The notes under the pieces: model-generated
Databases searched by the model: none
Told to the model about the DNA's origin: nothing
The model's input: the letters and a program-made list of their open reading frames with translations, nothing else
Part shown: positions 33,597 to 44,888 of the stretch, one piece after another
Layout of the letters: each line of letters opens with the position of its first letter
How positions within the stretch are numbered: position 1 is the stretch's first letter
Made by a program: the position numbers and the translations under genes
Assembly (NCBI GenBank): GCA_011947345.1
Contig: JAAVTG010000731.1
Span: 1 to 64,000, forward strand
Length of the DNA stretch: 64,000 nucleotides
Reading direction: 5' to 3'
Source of the DNA: Phytophthora quininea
Taxonomy: Eukaryota > Oomycota > Peronosporomycetes > Peronosporales > Peronosporaceae

Positions 33597-35890
33597 TTAG
33601 TGATTTATAATGCGATGGATGTTGTCACCGCTGCAAACCATCTTTGCTGGCGGCGATTGACCGGGAGACCGTAAAGTTTCTCGTCGACAGTCGAGGCAGT
33701 GCTTGGTTTTAGCGTCAACGTGCTCCGAACAAAAGCAGCCATCACATCGCGAGCAGATGACCGCCTGGGAAAAAGCGCAAATACAAAGTGGCACTCGCGA
33801 TTGTTGCAATACCATTGCGGTCGGTCTGGAACTCGAGCAATGGGCGTGAGGATATCGGAAAACACTGACGGGCTACCACGGAAACATGATCTCCTCAATA
33901 GCGTTCAGCTCTCGGTCAGTTTGTTCAGGGTTTCGTGGCACCGCAACAGCATCATCAAAAATACGGGGCGATCCAAGCCACGACATCGCTGCAGGCGAGT
34001 TCAAGAATTCAAGCGACGACGCCTCGGATATGCTTCGACTCAGTGTCAAGCCCGTGGCAGAAGTCGCAGCAGTTGCTTCACTGGATCCCCTGGATCGGCT
34101 ACAACTCGATTCCAGCAGGTCGAGAGAAATCTCTCCGTCGTCGACTTCATCGTCCCATTCGTCGCAAACACTGAGTGCCATCGGCTCTGAAAGCCGCCGA
34201 CCTCGACGAACAGGACGCCTTCTGCTTCCATTCTTCCGCGGACACTGGTGTTTGAAGATACACAGGGCGTGCGGAGATTTACAGCAGAAGCGGAAGCCAC
34301 AACTACCACACTCTGCTGTTTCAAGGGCCAGCACATCGAATTTTTCGTTGCAGTACAAGCACACCTCTCCTTTCTCAAGAACAAGCTTTGCCGCTGTCGT
34401 GTCGCGGCGCTTCCAGCGATGAGCCAGCTCCAGCGGGGAAAGCCGACGCATACCAGTTTCTTGCATTCGCGCGCCATGCGACAGCAGTAGGCGAACCATG
34501 TCAGGCTGGTTTCGGATCACGCTAAAATGCAGCGGAGTGAGCCCAGCGTCATCTCGATTGTCGACATCGGCGTTGCAGCGGTCAATTGCTAGACAAGCGA
34601 CAGAGATACGCCCATACCAAACAGCGAAGTGGAGAATCTCGTTGGCAAGTATCAAGCCTGCTGTGGGGCTGCAATTTCGGTGAGCAACATGGCTTCCCAC
34701 AGGCGGCGCACGAGGGTCCCGTTACCAGATCGAATGGCGTCAGCCATATCTGGAGGCAGCGTTCGATGGAGTCCAAAGCTCCCTAAAGACGAAACAGATT
34801 CTTCATCGTCACCTGCAGAGCTACTATTGCTGCTAGAGGCACAGGTGTCATTGCTGCTAGGAACTGTTGCGCCGACAGTTCGTAGGAAGTTTTCACGGGC
34901 CACGTGCGCTGTGGTATCTTCGAGATCCATCTTGGAATTCGGTCTCAGTGCCAGGGCTTGTAAAATGACCTGGTACGGGTCCAGTTCTCGCACTAGCGGC
35001 TTGAACTCGCGCAAGAAGTCTTCAAATGTCATACACATGAGCTTGGCCTCCAACAGCTTCAGGATAGCCAGTCCTACTCGTAAGAATATGTCCTGAAGGC
35101 CAACAAAGAAGAGATCGAAGATCGCGCAGGCGAGGTCCGGCTTGGTCGAAAGCGAAAAGAGCGTAGTGAACCACTCAATACCGTACATGGGGCCAACGAA
35201 TCCTTGTGCCATGAGGTGGGCGTGCAGCTCCGGCAGATCGCGGATAAACATATTCTCGAAGTGTTGGAGATACCCATCCAGAAACGTCGAGCTGCGGTGG
35301 TAAATCCCTGCAAGGTGGCGCTTTTTCAGCATGTACAGGAACAGCGTATAGGCGTCTGCCTCCGCCAGTCCTTCCACGAGGAACAACGCGGCAATGAAGT
35401 TCATCCCTTGACAATAACCGTCCTCCGCCTCGGAGATGGCATTCAGCACGCGAAATAGCGCGCTCTGCTGCGCTGCCAGTTGGTGGTGGTGACTGCGCTC
35501 GAAGATGCTGAAGGTGCGCGTGACGTCGCGTCCGATGGCGCCCGAGCGTTGGTACTCGGGCGTGGAGATGAGGTGGTAGATCTCTCGGTGACGCCGCACA
35601 AAGTCCTTCGGGAGGACGCGCATGTGCATCCAGCTGATGCCTCCGGTCAGAGACAGCAGCAGCTCACGCTCGGACGGGTCCGTGAAGTTGAACTGCTTGA
35701 CCACATTGCGCCAGAACAGTTGGCGCTTGCGCCCGGGCCCGGTGGCGGCTCTGGCAGTTGTTTGAAGCGTCATGGTGCTGCCGGACTCGCGCTGGTCGCA
35801 GTTGGAGTGGCGGCGCCGAGTGCTCAGTGAGCGGGGCTTAGTCGCGGCCTCCGCGGTCGAAACGAAGTCGGTTCCGAACTTGGGCACCAT
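33597..35890 (-). CDS. TBC-domain (RabGAP) protein with ankyrin repeats and zinc-binding tail
   Basis: Putative Rab GTPase-activating protein. From the ATG at 35890 the TBC domain spans about residues 70-290: RVLPKDFVRRHREIYHLI, IGRDVTRTF (IxxDxxRT arginine finger), DGYCQGMNFIAALFLV (YxQ glutamine finger motif) and GIEWFTTLFSLSTKPDLACAIFDLFF. Ankyrin repeats follow (DAIRSGNGTLVRRLWEAML, then ILHFAVWYGRISVACLAI, TPLHFSVIRNQPDMVRLLLSHGA). Next is a treble-clef-like zinc module (CLYCNEKF ... CGSCGFRFCC) and a second Cys-rich block near the end (ICSRCDGCFCSEH, KHCLDC). Frame breaks at 34665-34668, about 33880 and about 33775 each fit one missing base. The first ankyrin repeat spans the first break, showing that TBC and ankyrin parts belong together. 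The gene converges on the PDE, 46 bp apart. Confidence 0.82.
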
Positions 35891-36722
35891 CCCTGAAGCC
35901 GTTGAGCGTCTGCTTGCCACCCGGCTAATGCGGGGCTGAAAACGCCTCCGCTGAATCCGCGGGCCACTCGGCACGTCTCGCACTGACGTCGCGTCGTGCT
36001 CCAGCTGCTTATTGCTTGGTGGTCTGCTTGGCGCTGGCCGTTTCTCGCGTTATGTTCTGCGGCGGTTCGAAGGTCAAAAATGTGGCATAAAATGGAGACC
36101 GATCATTGGCCAAGCAGAAAGTGAGATTGTTTGGCAACAATGTTGCTATTCTTTTTTTTACTAAAGCCTTTGAAGGCAAGACCTTCACTGAAGCATTCGG
36201 ACTGTAGACGTGGAGAAGAAATATTGCATCATTTGGGCACTTTGTGGTTATAACGCGAGTCCGATCGGGTCAGCGACAGCACGGACGCGAGTATCCAGCC
36301 AGCGTCGCCCCAGCGTTCTACACGTTTCGTTCGTGCATACGACCAAGATCAAGTATTGCCTTCCCTCGAACGTTTCCTACGAGCAAAAATGCGTCACGAC
36401 ACTCAACCAACGCATCGTGGCTGGAAAGCATCAACGACAAGCTGCCAACCACCGCTGCCAAGTTTTCACCCGACTACAAAAACTCTATCGTCGCATCCCA
36501 AAAGTAGAGGCTACCCGTCGCTCAAAGGAGGTCAGCGCACTCTTGAGGGTGTTGCCGTTTTCCTCGAGGAGGCACTGGTCGGGTTCTCCATGCTGCAATG
36601 TCGATGCAAAACTGAAGTTGAAGTGAAAGGTAGCCATTTCATCTGGTCCGGTCCACTTTGTGTTCCACAGCTTATTGTGGCACGTTCATACAGCTCCTCG
36701 GCATCCTCACATCAGGAGGGAA
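35891..36722. other. Divergent intergenic region
   Basis: 0.8 kb between the TBC and Miro start regions. Several open frames around 36210-36630 have no recognisable features. Probably regulatory, with no specific element identified. Confidence 0.4.
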
Positions 36723-39166
36723 CATGGCGACCACGGCGACGTCAAGCCGGCGCGCACCGTGGACCTGGAGCACGTCCAGCAGTCACTCAAGCCGCAGGTG
36801 GTGCGCATCGAGGTGCTGGGCGACGAGAAGGTGGGCAAGACGTCGCTCATCTGCTCGCTCGTGTCGCGCCACTTCAGCGAGAAGGTGCCAAGCGTGCTGC
36901 TCAACGTGCAGATCCCGGCCGAGGAGAGCGACGAGAACGTCGTGATCTCCATCACCGACACGTCTTGTGCGTAAAACACCGCCTGTAAGTTGTCAATGCG
37001 TCGATAATCTAACCGAATGTATCATTCATCCTCAGCTCGAGTGTCCGACTTGATGCGCGTGACGAATGCGGCCAAGCGGAGCGACGCCATCCTGCTGGTG
37101 TACGACCTGACGAGGCCTGAGACCTTCCAGAGGCTGCGGCGCTGGCTGGACTTCATCGCCAAGAACAAGGAGGTCCCAGTAGTGCTGGTGGCCAACAAAG
37201 TGGACATCAACGCCGTCACCCCCACCACCGACGGACCGTACGCGAGTCAAGTGCGACACCTCGTGAATACGTATCCGGTAAGTGCATTTTAGCAGAGTGT
37301 TGCCGTGAAGAGATCTAATTGTGTGAGTTTCAGTTTGTGGTGTCAGAAGTGGAATGCTCAGCCAAGAATTTCACTCAGGTGGCACAAGCATTTTTCCTGG
37401 CACAAAAAGCAGTGCTGTATCCGGTGGCTCCTCTCTACAATGAAAAGAAGCGGGTACGCTGGAAATTAAAATGTGTGGAGAGGGTGCTGCAAAGATTGAT
37501 TTTTATGGTCTTGTTGCTGTGACTTTGCAGCAATTGCAACCCAAGTGCCTCAAAGCGATCAAGAGGATATTCCGTCTGTACAACCGTGACCGCAGTGGCA
37601 TTCTAAGTCGTGACGAGCTGAATGAGTACCAGTACGACTGCTTTGGCGTGCGTCTCCTTTCCACAGAGATTGATACGTTGATGGAGTATCTTTCGTCGGA
37701 GGTGGCGTCAGGAGTGGCTCCTGATCGAAGTGGACTGCTTGTAGACGGATTTATCTATCTGTGGTGGCTATTTATCGACCGCAATCGCCCGGAATCAGGC
37801 TGGCAGGTGCTGCGATGTCTTGGATACAATAATGATCTTCACTTGGAAATTCCTCCAGAGCGGCTCCAGCTGCCACCTCACGAAGAAGATGAGTCGGCGC
37901 AGCTCACCCCACAGGCCACTGAGTTTCTGACGCACCTGTTCCGCCAGTTTGACGCAAACAAAGATAACAACATTGCAGAGAATGAGATTGAGACGATATT
38001 CTCCATTTGTGAGGACGAACGACCGCCCTGGACGACGTGCTCAGCGCTTTCAACGCCGTTGTTGTACGAGAGAACGCTGGTGGATGGCAAGCCAACGATG
38101 TCGCTGGCTATTTGGGTCGCTTGCTGGAATTTTGTTGCTCAGGAAAACCCGCAAAAACTCCTCGAGACGCTGTTCTACCTGGGCTTCAACGAGAAAACCG
38201 TCCCAGCCGTAAAGTTCATCAAGTACGTCGCGTTTCGACCTGTTATTTACGCGTAAGTATGCTAATTGCCCTGGTGTGCATTTCGTGTATGCAGGAGTCG
38301 TAGCATGACACGCAAGGCCAACTGGATTGACCGCGACGTTGTGTCTTGCTATATCTATGGGTCACCTGAATCCGGCAAGGAATATTTTGTTCGCGCTTTC
38401 GCTGGTGGAAAAGATGCAGCTTCATCAGACGAAGAGCAGCTCATTCTGCGTGCTGTTGGGGCCGTTCCTGACCGCGATACGACCAAGTATTTGTTCGTAA
38501 GTCTGCATTATCTATTTTGTGTATGTTCGACCTACCTAATTCTTGTGCTTGCTTTGTGACCACGTTTTAGATCACTGAGGCATTGTCCGACGACGAGATC
38601 GAGATGAAGGCAGACGTTGTCCTCTTGGTGATGAACCCTCTTGACGAGGACAGCCTCGCGTACGTCGAAGAATGGGAAAAGAAGTTACCTCCGTCCATCC
38701 CTCATGTGGTGATCAGCTACAAGTCGGAGGAGGCTGCTGAACAAGAAATAGAGGCCAAGGATGGAAGCGAAGAAGGCGCCGCCTTGATGGGTGAAGAAGC
38801 GCCCGGAGATTTTGCGATTGAAGCTACATTAAAGCAGTATACAACGTCGATGAAGTGCCACGACACAAAAACGTCAAGGACGCGGCCCGACTCCTGGTTG
38901 CTACTGCTCTGCGTCCGTACGTGCTGTGTGGTGCCTGTGCTAACGAGTTTGATCCTTGTACTGACATGACCTCCTTCCTGAAGTCCTCAGAACGCGCGCT
39001 CCAGTTCGTCTCGGTCGTGGGTACCCGGGAAAAGGTTTGGCTTTACGGTTGCGTCGGTGCTGGGGTGGCAGGCACCGTCGTGGGCGTCGCCTACATCAAG
39101 AAGCCCGAGGAGACCAAGGGAGCGTTCAAAGACGCGGTGGCCGCCATAACTGCGCTTCGGCGCTAA
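36723..39166 (+). CDS. Mitochondrial Rho GTPase (Miro)
   Basis: Outer-membrane GTPase controlling mitochondrial positioning. The first GTPase domain has IEVLGDEKVGKTSLICSLV (P-loop), DAILLVYDLTRPETF and VVLVANKVDIN. Two EF-hand units follow: LYNRDRSGILSRDEL and FDANKDNNIAENEIE, each with its helper helix (for example LLETLFYLGFN). The second, degenerate GTPase domain has CYIYGSPESGKEYFVRAF. The C-terminus VWLYGCVGAGVAGTVVGVAYIKK is the tail anchor. Introns include 36970-37035, about 37278-37333, 37453-37530, 38222-38295 and 38496-38571. The ATG at 36723 is one base out of frame with GDVKPARTVDLEHV; one more G after ATGG would fix it, or the true start is in an upstream exon. Another break lies near 38838. 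Overall the domain order and length are standard. Confidence 0.92.
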
Positions 39167-39850
39167 ATACAGAGCGTCTTGTTTACACAAGTGAACGTGG
39201 TTTACTGTTCGAATCCAAGCGACCTATCTCATGTTTGTCGCGATGATGACTCCAACCCAGTTGAAGTGGCTCAACTCTGCAGTTGCCCGTCTCGCGTCTG
39301 CGCGTCTTCTTGGACTGAGTGCTGTCGAGCTGTCGAACTCCACGAGAGTCCGCGGCTCCAAGCTGTAAGGACTGTGTTGCCGTGACAGATTTTTTTAACA
39401 GATACGTGTATGCTGTGCAACCCCAAAGTTCTTGAACGCTTTTCGTAAACCCTAGCAAAGCAAAGCAGAAGAAAATGGAGCTGCAGAGAATTTTCGTCAG
39501 CGACGAATGAATGGCGAGTAAACAACAGCGACCAGGCTCACATCTCGGTGGGGTCCCTTCAGCCAAGCGTGAAATCCGTTCAGGTGCTCTCTGGGCCAAA
39601 CGAGCTCCTACATACCGATCCTCGAGCAATGAACACGTTGAGCGTCTTGCGGTGGAGCTCGACGCCGTGCAAATTCCGCTCGTTTTAGCATCATCAGAAA
39701 AGTCAGTGACAACTGTTGCATGCCCGATTACGGAGCGCTGCGGGGTCGGATCAAGTTGGTTTACGCCGGACTCGACCCTGCCATGGTACTTGCGGATTGC
39801 GCTCACTTTCAAAGTTGCCAGCAAGAGCCCAAGTCAAGCAAAAGGACGAC
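39167..39850. other. Intergenic region
   Basis: About 0.7 kb between Miro and the DGAT2-like copy. Open frames on both strands (e.g. 39183-39824 minus) have no features of a real gene. Probably holds the promoter of the 39851 gene. Confidence 0.4.
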
Positions 39851-42213
39851 ATGGAAGAAGCTCTGGACGCACCACAGCTCACGCACCGCAAGACCAACGC
39901 CAAGACGCTGCCACGTCTCATAGTGGAGCCCGAGGACGAAGACGAGGCCTTCTCGTCCGTGCCGGTCGAGCAGATGAGCGCGCGCGGCGTGTTCCTGCTG
40001 AGCATGGCGCTCGTGAGCTTCACGGCCTTCACGCTCTTCGCGTTGGCCGAGCTCACGCACCACCACCCGCGCTTCCTGCTGGCCGACGTGCTGCAGACCG
40101 AGACCCACGCAGCTGCGCAGTGGGCGCTGCTGCTGGCCGTGCCTGCCACCAGTGCCGCCGCCTGGTTCCCTATCTCCATCTCGCGAGCACCGCGCGGCGT
40201 GCTCCTCATCACGACGGCGGCGCCGCCCATGTCTCCAGAGCCGTCGCTGTCGCCGACGTCGTCCGTGTGGACGAAGCTACTGCGTCGCTACCAGCGCAAC
40301 CACATGTTCGCCATCTACCAGAGCGTGGCGTGGGTCTTGTACGGGCTCTTCGTGGTCTGTATTGGGGCGGACAACGTACGTGGTTTGCCGTTCTGCCAAC
40401 CGGGCAGCCGCTCGGTGCAAGCCGTGGCGGCCTTCATCTCCGAGGTCATCATGGTCTCGTCCGTGCTGACGTTGGAACGCCGACGCGACCGCAATCGCCA
40501 ACGCCGCAAAGACCGCTTCGTGGTACAGCTCAACAACTTTAACAACATGCTGCTACTGGTGGGCGCGACGCTTCTTGCGCTGGCCTCGGAATACACTCGG
40601 GCGTTCCCGCACCCGTCGGGCAGCAGTGTCGGCTACCCGATGGCGACAGGACTCGGATCACTTGCGTTGTTTGTGACGGCGCTGTTCAACACGTACGGAC
40701 TCGGTGGGGTGCTGTCAACCAAGGACGGGTGGAACTTCTACCAACCGTTCATGGGCGGAGCGCGGTTCGTGCTGTTTCAGATTGTGTCTTGGACATGCTT
40801 CGGTGCCGGTGCTGCGCTGCAGTGCTCTACTTGATCTCGTTGGTTGTGGTGGAAGTGGAGCTGTTCGTGGGCGCTATGGCGGTGGCGGGGTCGCTGTTTG
40901 TCGTGGCCGAGATTGGCATGATGATGTCGCTGCTCGTGTTCAGAAAGGCGACACGATCTCTCAAAAGTACCGACGAAATCGCTTCTGAAGTGCACGTTGC
41001 GGAGCCTACCACCCACCCCAGTGTGCATGAACGTCTCCGTGAGTTTGCTGATGAGTGCCTTGCCGTTCTTGTCATCAGCGGGCTCGCCAACATTCAGTTC
41101 ATTCCCAATGTGTTGGTCTTCCTATTCTTCGCAGCTACGACCAACCTGAGCGCTGGTGGCGTGGCGTTCTATGGCATGACGGTCATGGCCATCGAGTTTG
41201 TGATGGTGATGTCTCGCTCGGTTGCCACCCACATGTACGTGCGAGATTCGCACAACGGGCGCCGAAAAGAAATCAACCGCTACCACGTCAAGTATGTGCT
41301 GCCTCAGATCATTGTTGCGTGTCTTCCTGCAGTGGCCACGTACCGACATTATATCAACGACATGGAGGCCTTTGTGCCGGTGCTGCTCTTGACCATCTTC
41401 ATCTACATCTACGAGCTCACATTCCGCGGCATGCCGCAGCAAACGGGATGCCGAGAGCGCGAGAGCTGGGTGACTGGTCGCAGCTTCCTCGTGGATACCG
41501 TCAAGCGATACTTCAACGGCAACATCATTCGCATGGCGCCTTTGGACCCGGAGAAGCAGTACGTCATGAGTTTCCACCCGCACGGCATCATGCCCATTTC
41601 CGTCTTGTGGCTGCAGTTCACCGACCAGTGGCGGAAACTCTTCCCGAACTTCTACGCGCACATTCTGACGGCGAGTGTGCTGCATCAAATTCCGCTCGCT
41701 CGAGACGTGCTGCACTTTTACGGTTCACGCGAAGTCACCCGCAACGCGTTCGCCTACACGCTTCAACAGAACGAAAGCGTATTGCTGGTGCCCGGTGGTC
41801 AGGCCGAGATGCTGGAGCAGCAATCAGGGCAGAAGGAGGTGCGGGTATATACCCACCACAAGGGCTTTATCCGTCTTGCGATCGAACACGGTGTGCCGTT
41901 GGTGCCGGTGCTGAGTTTCAAGGAAGGTGAGATGATGGACAACGTGCAAGCTCCGATGCTGCAGCGGTGGTTTGTCAAGAAGCTGGCGGTTCCGTTCCCG
42001 TACTTCCCGTATGGCCGTGCTCTGCTGCCGATTCCACGCAAAGTCGATATTCCTATTGTCGTTGGAGAGCCTCTCGAGGTGCCGCATATTGCCAAGCCCA
42101 CGACAGAGGACGTCGATAAAGTTCATGCCAAGTACTTCAATGTGCTCGAAGAAATGTTCCACAAGTACAAGGACGAAGTTGGTTGTGGCGACTACAAGCT
42201 CATCTTCATCTAA
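39851..42213 (+). CDS. DGAT2-like acyltransferase with polytopic N-terminal domain, tandem copy A
   Basis: Predicted about 787 residues. The N-terminal half is an integral membrane domain with about six helices before LTLERRRDRNRQRRKDRFVV and more after it. A second hydrophobic set follows (LAVLVISGLANIQFIPNVL, VAFYGMTVMAIEFVMVM, FVPVLLLTIFIYIYEL). The C-terminal third is a DGAT2/MGAT-type acyltransferase: VDTVKRYFNGNIIRMAPLD, YVMSFHPHGIMPIS (HPHG active site), NFYAHILTASVL, FYGSREVTRNAF, VPGGQAEMLEQQ and PIVVGEPLEVP. Such enzymes acylate diacylglycerol or similar acceptors at the ER. A single frame break at 40821-40823 (one G missing before TGCTCTAC) separates the two parts. The gene starts at the ATG before EEALDAPQ. 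Confidence 0.88.
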
Positions 42214-42439
42214 GCTGCGTCGTTGTACTCCACTGAGCAATAGGCAATAGGCAACAAGCAAACAACCATGACGATAGTTTATTCGAGCACCGTCGCGTTT
42301 CATTTCAGATATTTAGATATTTCGTTGGACGAGAAGCCCACAATCTCATGGGGATGAAACCTCACCAAGTGCTGCTACCAATTGTCTCCACACTTGTCGA
42401 TTGGGGCGCTACCAAGTGAATCGGAATTCGGTCGTCAAG

Positions 42440-44808
42440 ATGAAGTCAACAGCTTTGGGTTCCGGCCCCCAGATGACCCGTCGTGAGACAGTGACTCCAC
42501 CGTGCATCGTCGTGCAGCCTGAAGACGAAGATGAAGCTTTCACCCCAGTCCCTGTGGAGCAGATGAGCGCGCGCAGTATTTTCCTGCTGAGCATGGCGAT
42601 CGTGTCCTTCGGCTCCTTCGCACTATTTGCGTTGTCCGACGCGCTTCAGGGTGAGACGAACGCGGCGGCTCAGTGGGCTTTGCTGCTGGCAGTTCCTGCG
42701 ACCTGTGCTGCAGCTTGGTTCCCCTATCCATCTCGCAGCCTCAGCAAGGAGTCTTCCGCATCACATCAGCGATGACACCTCTGGCTCCGGATTCGCCAGC
42801 ACTGCCGCTACCACCAACGGCGTCATTGTTCACCAAGTTAATTCGACGCTACCGCCGCAATCACATGTTCGCGGTTTACCAAAGTGTTGGCTGGACGCTC
42901 TACGCGTTCTTCGCAATCCTGCAACTCGCTTGCTTTGGATCTATCAGCACTCGAAACATTCCGTTCTGCCAGCCTGGAAGCCGATCGGTACAAGCAGTGG
43001 CAGCATTCATCGCTGAAGTTCTCATCATTTCGTCGGTGTTGACTCTAGAACGCCGCCGTGACCGCAACCGTCAGCGCAAAGACCGATTCGTGATCCAGCT
43101 CAACAACTTCAACAACATGTTGATACTGGTCGGAGCGACGCTGCTGGCGCTGGCGTCCGAGTACACGCGATTTTTCCTCTGTTACCGAGCGGCAGCTCAG
43201 GATACCCGTTGGCGACGGGATTGGGATCACTTGCACTATTCGTCACCGCAATGTTTAATACTTATGGACTTGGTGGTGTGCTGTCGACGAAGGACGGATG
43301 GAACTTCTACCAGCCGTTCATGGGCGGTGCACGATTTGTGCTCTTTCAAACAATTTCGTGGACTTGTTTTGGCATGGGCACAGCGCTTCAGCTGCTGTAC
43401 TTGATCTCGTTGGTGGTGGTGGAGCTGGAATTGTTTGTGGGCGCTATGGCGGTGGCTGGATCCTTGTTTGTGATTGCTGAGATCGGCACGATGATGTCGT
43501 TGCTGGTGTTCAACAAATCGACTTGGTCGCCGAGAAGAGCCGACGAGGTCAAAGCTACTGCGATTAAGCCTGTGGAGACAGCTGAGTCGATATCACTGTT
43601 GTCTGCCAGCTTGTTGGGAGTTCACGATCGACTACGCGACTTTGCAGACGAATGCCTTGCAGTGATTGTCATCAGTGGGTTGGCCAACATCCAGTACATC
43701 CCAAACGCTCTGTTTGTTGTGTACTTCGCGCTCACAACGAAAATGAGCGTAAGAAAAATCGCCCTGTACGGGCTGGTGACATTTGCAGTAGAGTTCATGA
43801 TGGTTGCATCCCGCTCCATTGCGACCCACTTGTACATGAAAGACTCCCAGAACGGTCTTCGGAAAGAGGTCAACCGCTACCATGTGAAATACGTACTGCC
43901 ACAAATTGCCACTGCGGCCATTCCAGCTGCAGCAACGTATCACCACTACGTTCATGACTTAGAGGGCTCTGTCTCTGTGCTGCTCCTGACAATGTTCGCA
44001 TACATCTACGAGTTCACGTATCGTGGCAACCCTCAGCAGAACGGCTGTCGTGAATGTGCTGAGTGGGTCACTGGTTCCAGCTTCTTAATGGACACCGTCA
44101 AGCAATATTTCAACGGCAACATCATTCGGATGGCTCCGTTGGATCCAAAGAAACAATACGTCATGGGATTCCACCCACACGGCATTATGACTCTCTCAGT
44201 CGTGTGGCTTCAATTCAATGAGCAATGGCGGAAACTTTCCCAAACTTTTATGCGCATATCCTGACAGCAAGCATCCTTCATCAGATCCCTCTCGCTCGTG
44301 ACGTGCTTCAATTCTACGGCTCGCGTGAAGTCACTAGAGATGCATTCGCCTACACCCTCCGACAAAAGCAAAGTGTTCTTCTTGTTCCTGGAGGCCAGGC
44401 CGAGATGCTACAACAACAATCGGCGCAAAAGAAGTGCGGGTGTACATCCACCACAAAGGTTTCATTCGTCTTGCGATCGAACACGGCGTACCTTTAGTCC
44501 CGGTGCTGAGTTTCAAGGAAGGTGAAATGATGGACAACATCCAAGCCCCGATGCTGCAGCGCTGGTTCGTCAAGCGACTCGCGTTCCCGTTCCCGTATGT
44601 TCCTTACGGTCGCGCTCTGCTGCCTATTCCACGCAAGATCGACATCCCTATCGTTGTTGGGGAACCCCTGGAGGTGCCGCACATCGAAAAGCCCACCCAG
44701 GGGGACGTCGACAACATTCACGCTAAATACTTCGCCAAGCTCGAAGATATGTTTCACAAGTACAAGGATGAAGTCGGCTGTGGCGACTACAAACTTGTTT
44801 TCATTTAG
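42440..44808 (+). CDS. DGAT2-like acyltransferase with polytopic N-terminal domain, tandem copy B
   Basis: Direct tandem duplicate of 39851-42213, starting 226 bp after it. The start is MKSTALGSGPQMTRRE at 42440. The same blocks occur in order: PVEQMSARSIFLLSMAIVSF, LTLERRRDRNRQRKDRFVIQ, GLGSLALFVTAMFNTYGLGG, LAVIVISGLANIQYIPNAL, MDTVKQYFNGNIIRMAPLD, VMGFHPHGIM, FYGSREVTRDAF and VPGGQAEMLQQQ. The frame breaks four times (about 42723, 43170, 44237, 44430). Each fits one missing base by comparison with copy A, three of them in obvious runs. The C-terminal motif GCGDYKLVFI is intact. Because the protein is otherwise conserved throughout, it is probably functional in the organism, but a young pseudogene cannot be ruled out. 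Confidence 0.82.
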
Positions 44809-44888
44809 CCAAGCACATGAGATCGCGAATCGGTTAGGATTCAACATACCTGCTCAAAAAAACATCACCTCTGCATATTTCGTCCGCT

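Noticed and set aside
39183..39824. 213-codon minus-strand frame between Miro and the DGAT2-like gene
   Set aside because: No recognisable features and no good start; overlaps the likely promoter and 5' end of the plus-strand gene.
39851..44808. Calling both tandem DGAT2-like copies pseudogenes
   Set aside because: Their breaks are single missing bases in otherwise conserved sequence, matching a window-wide error pattern; only the inverted copy has a real deletion.
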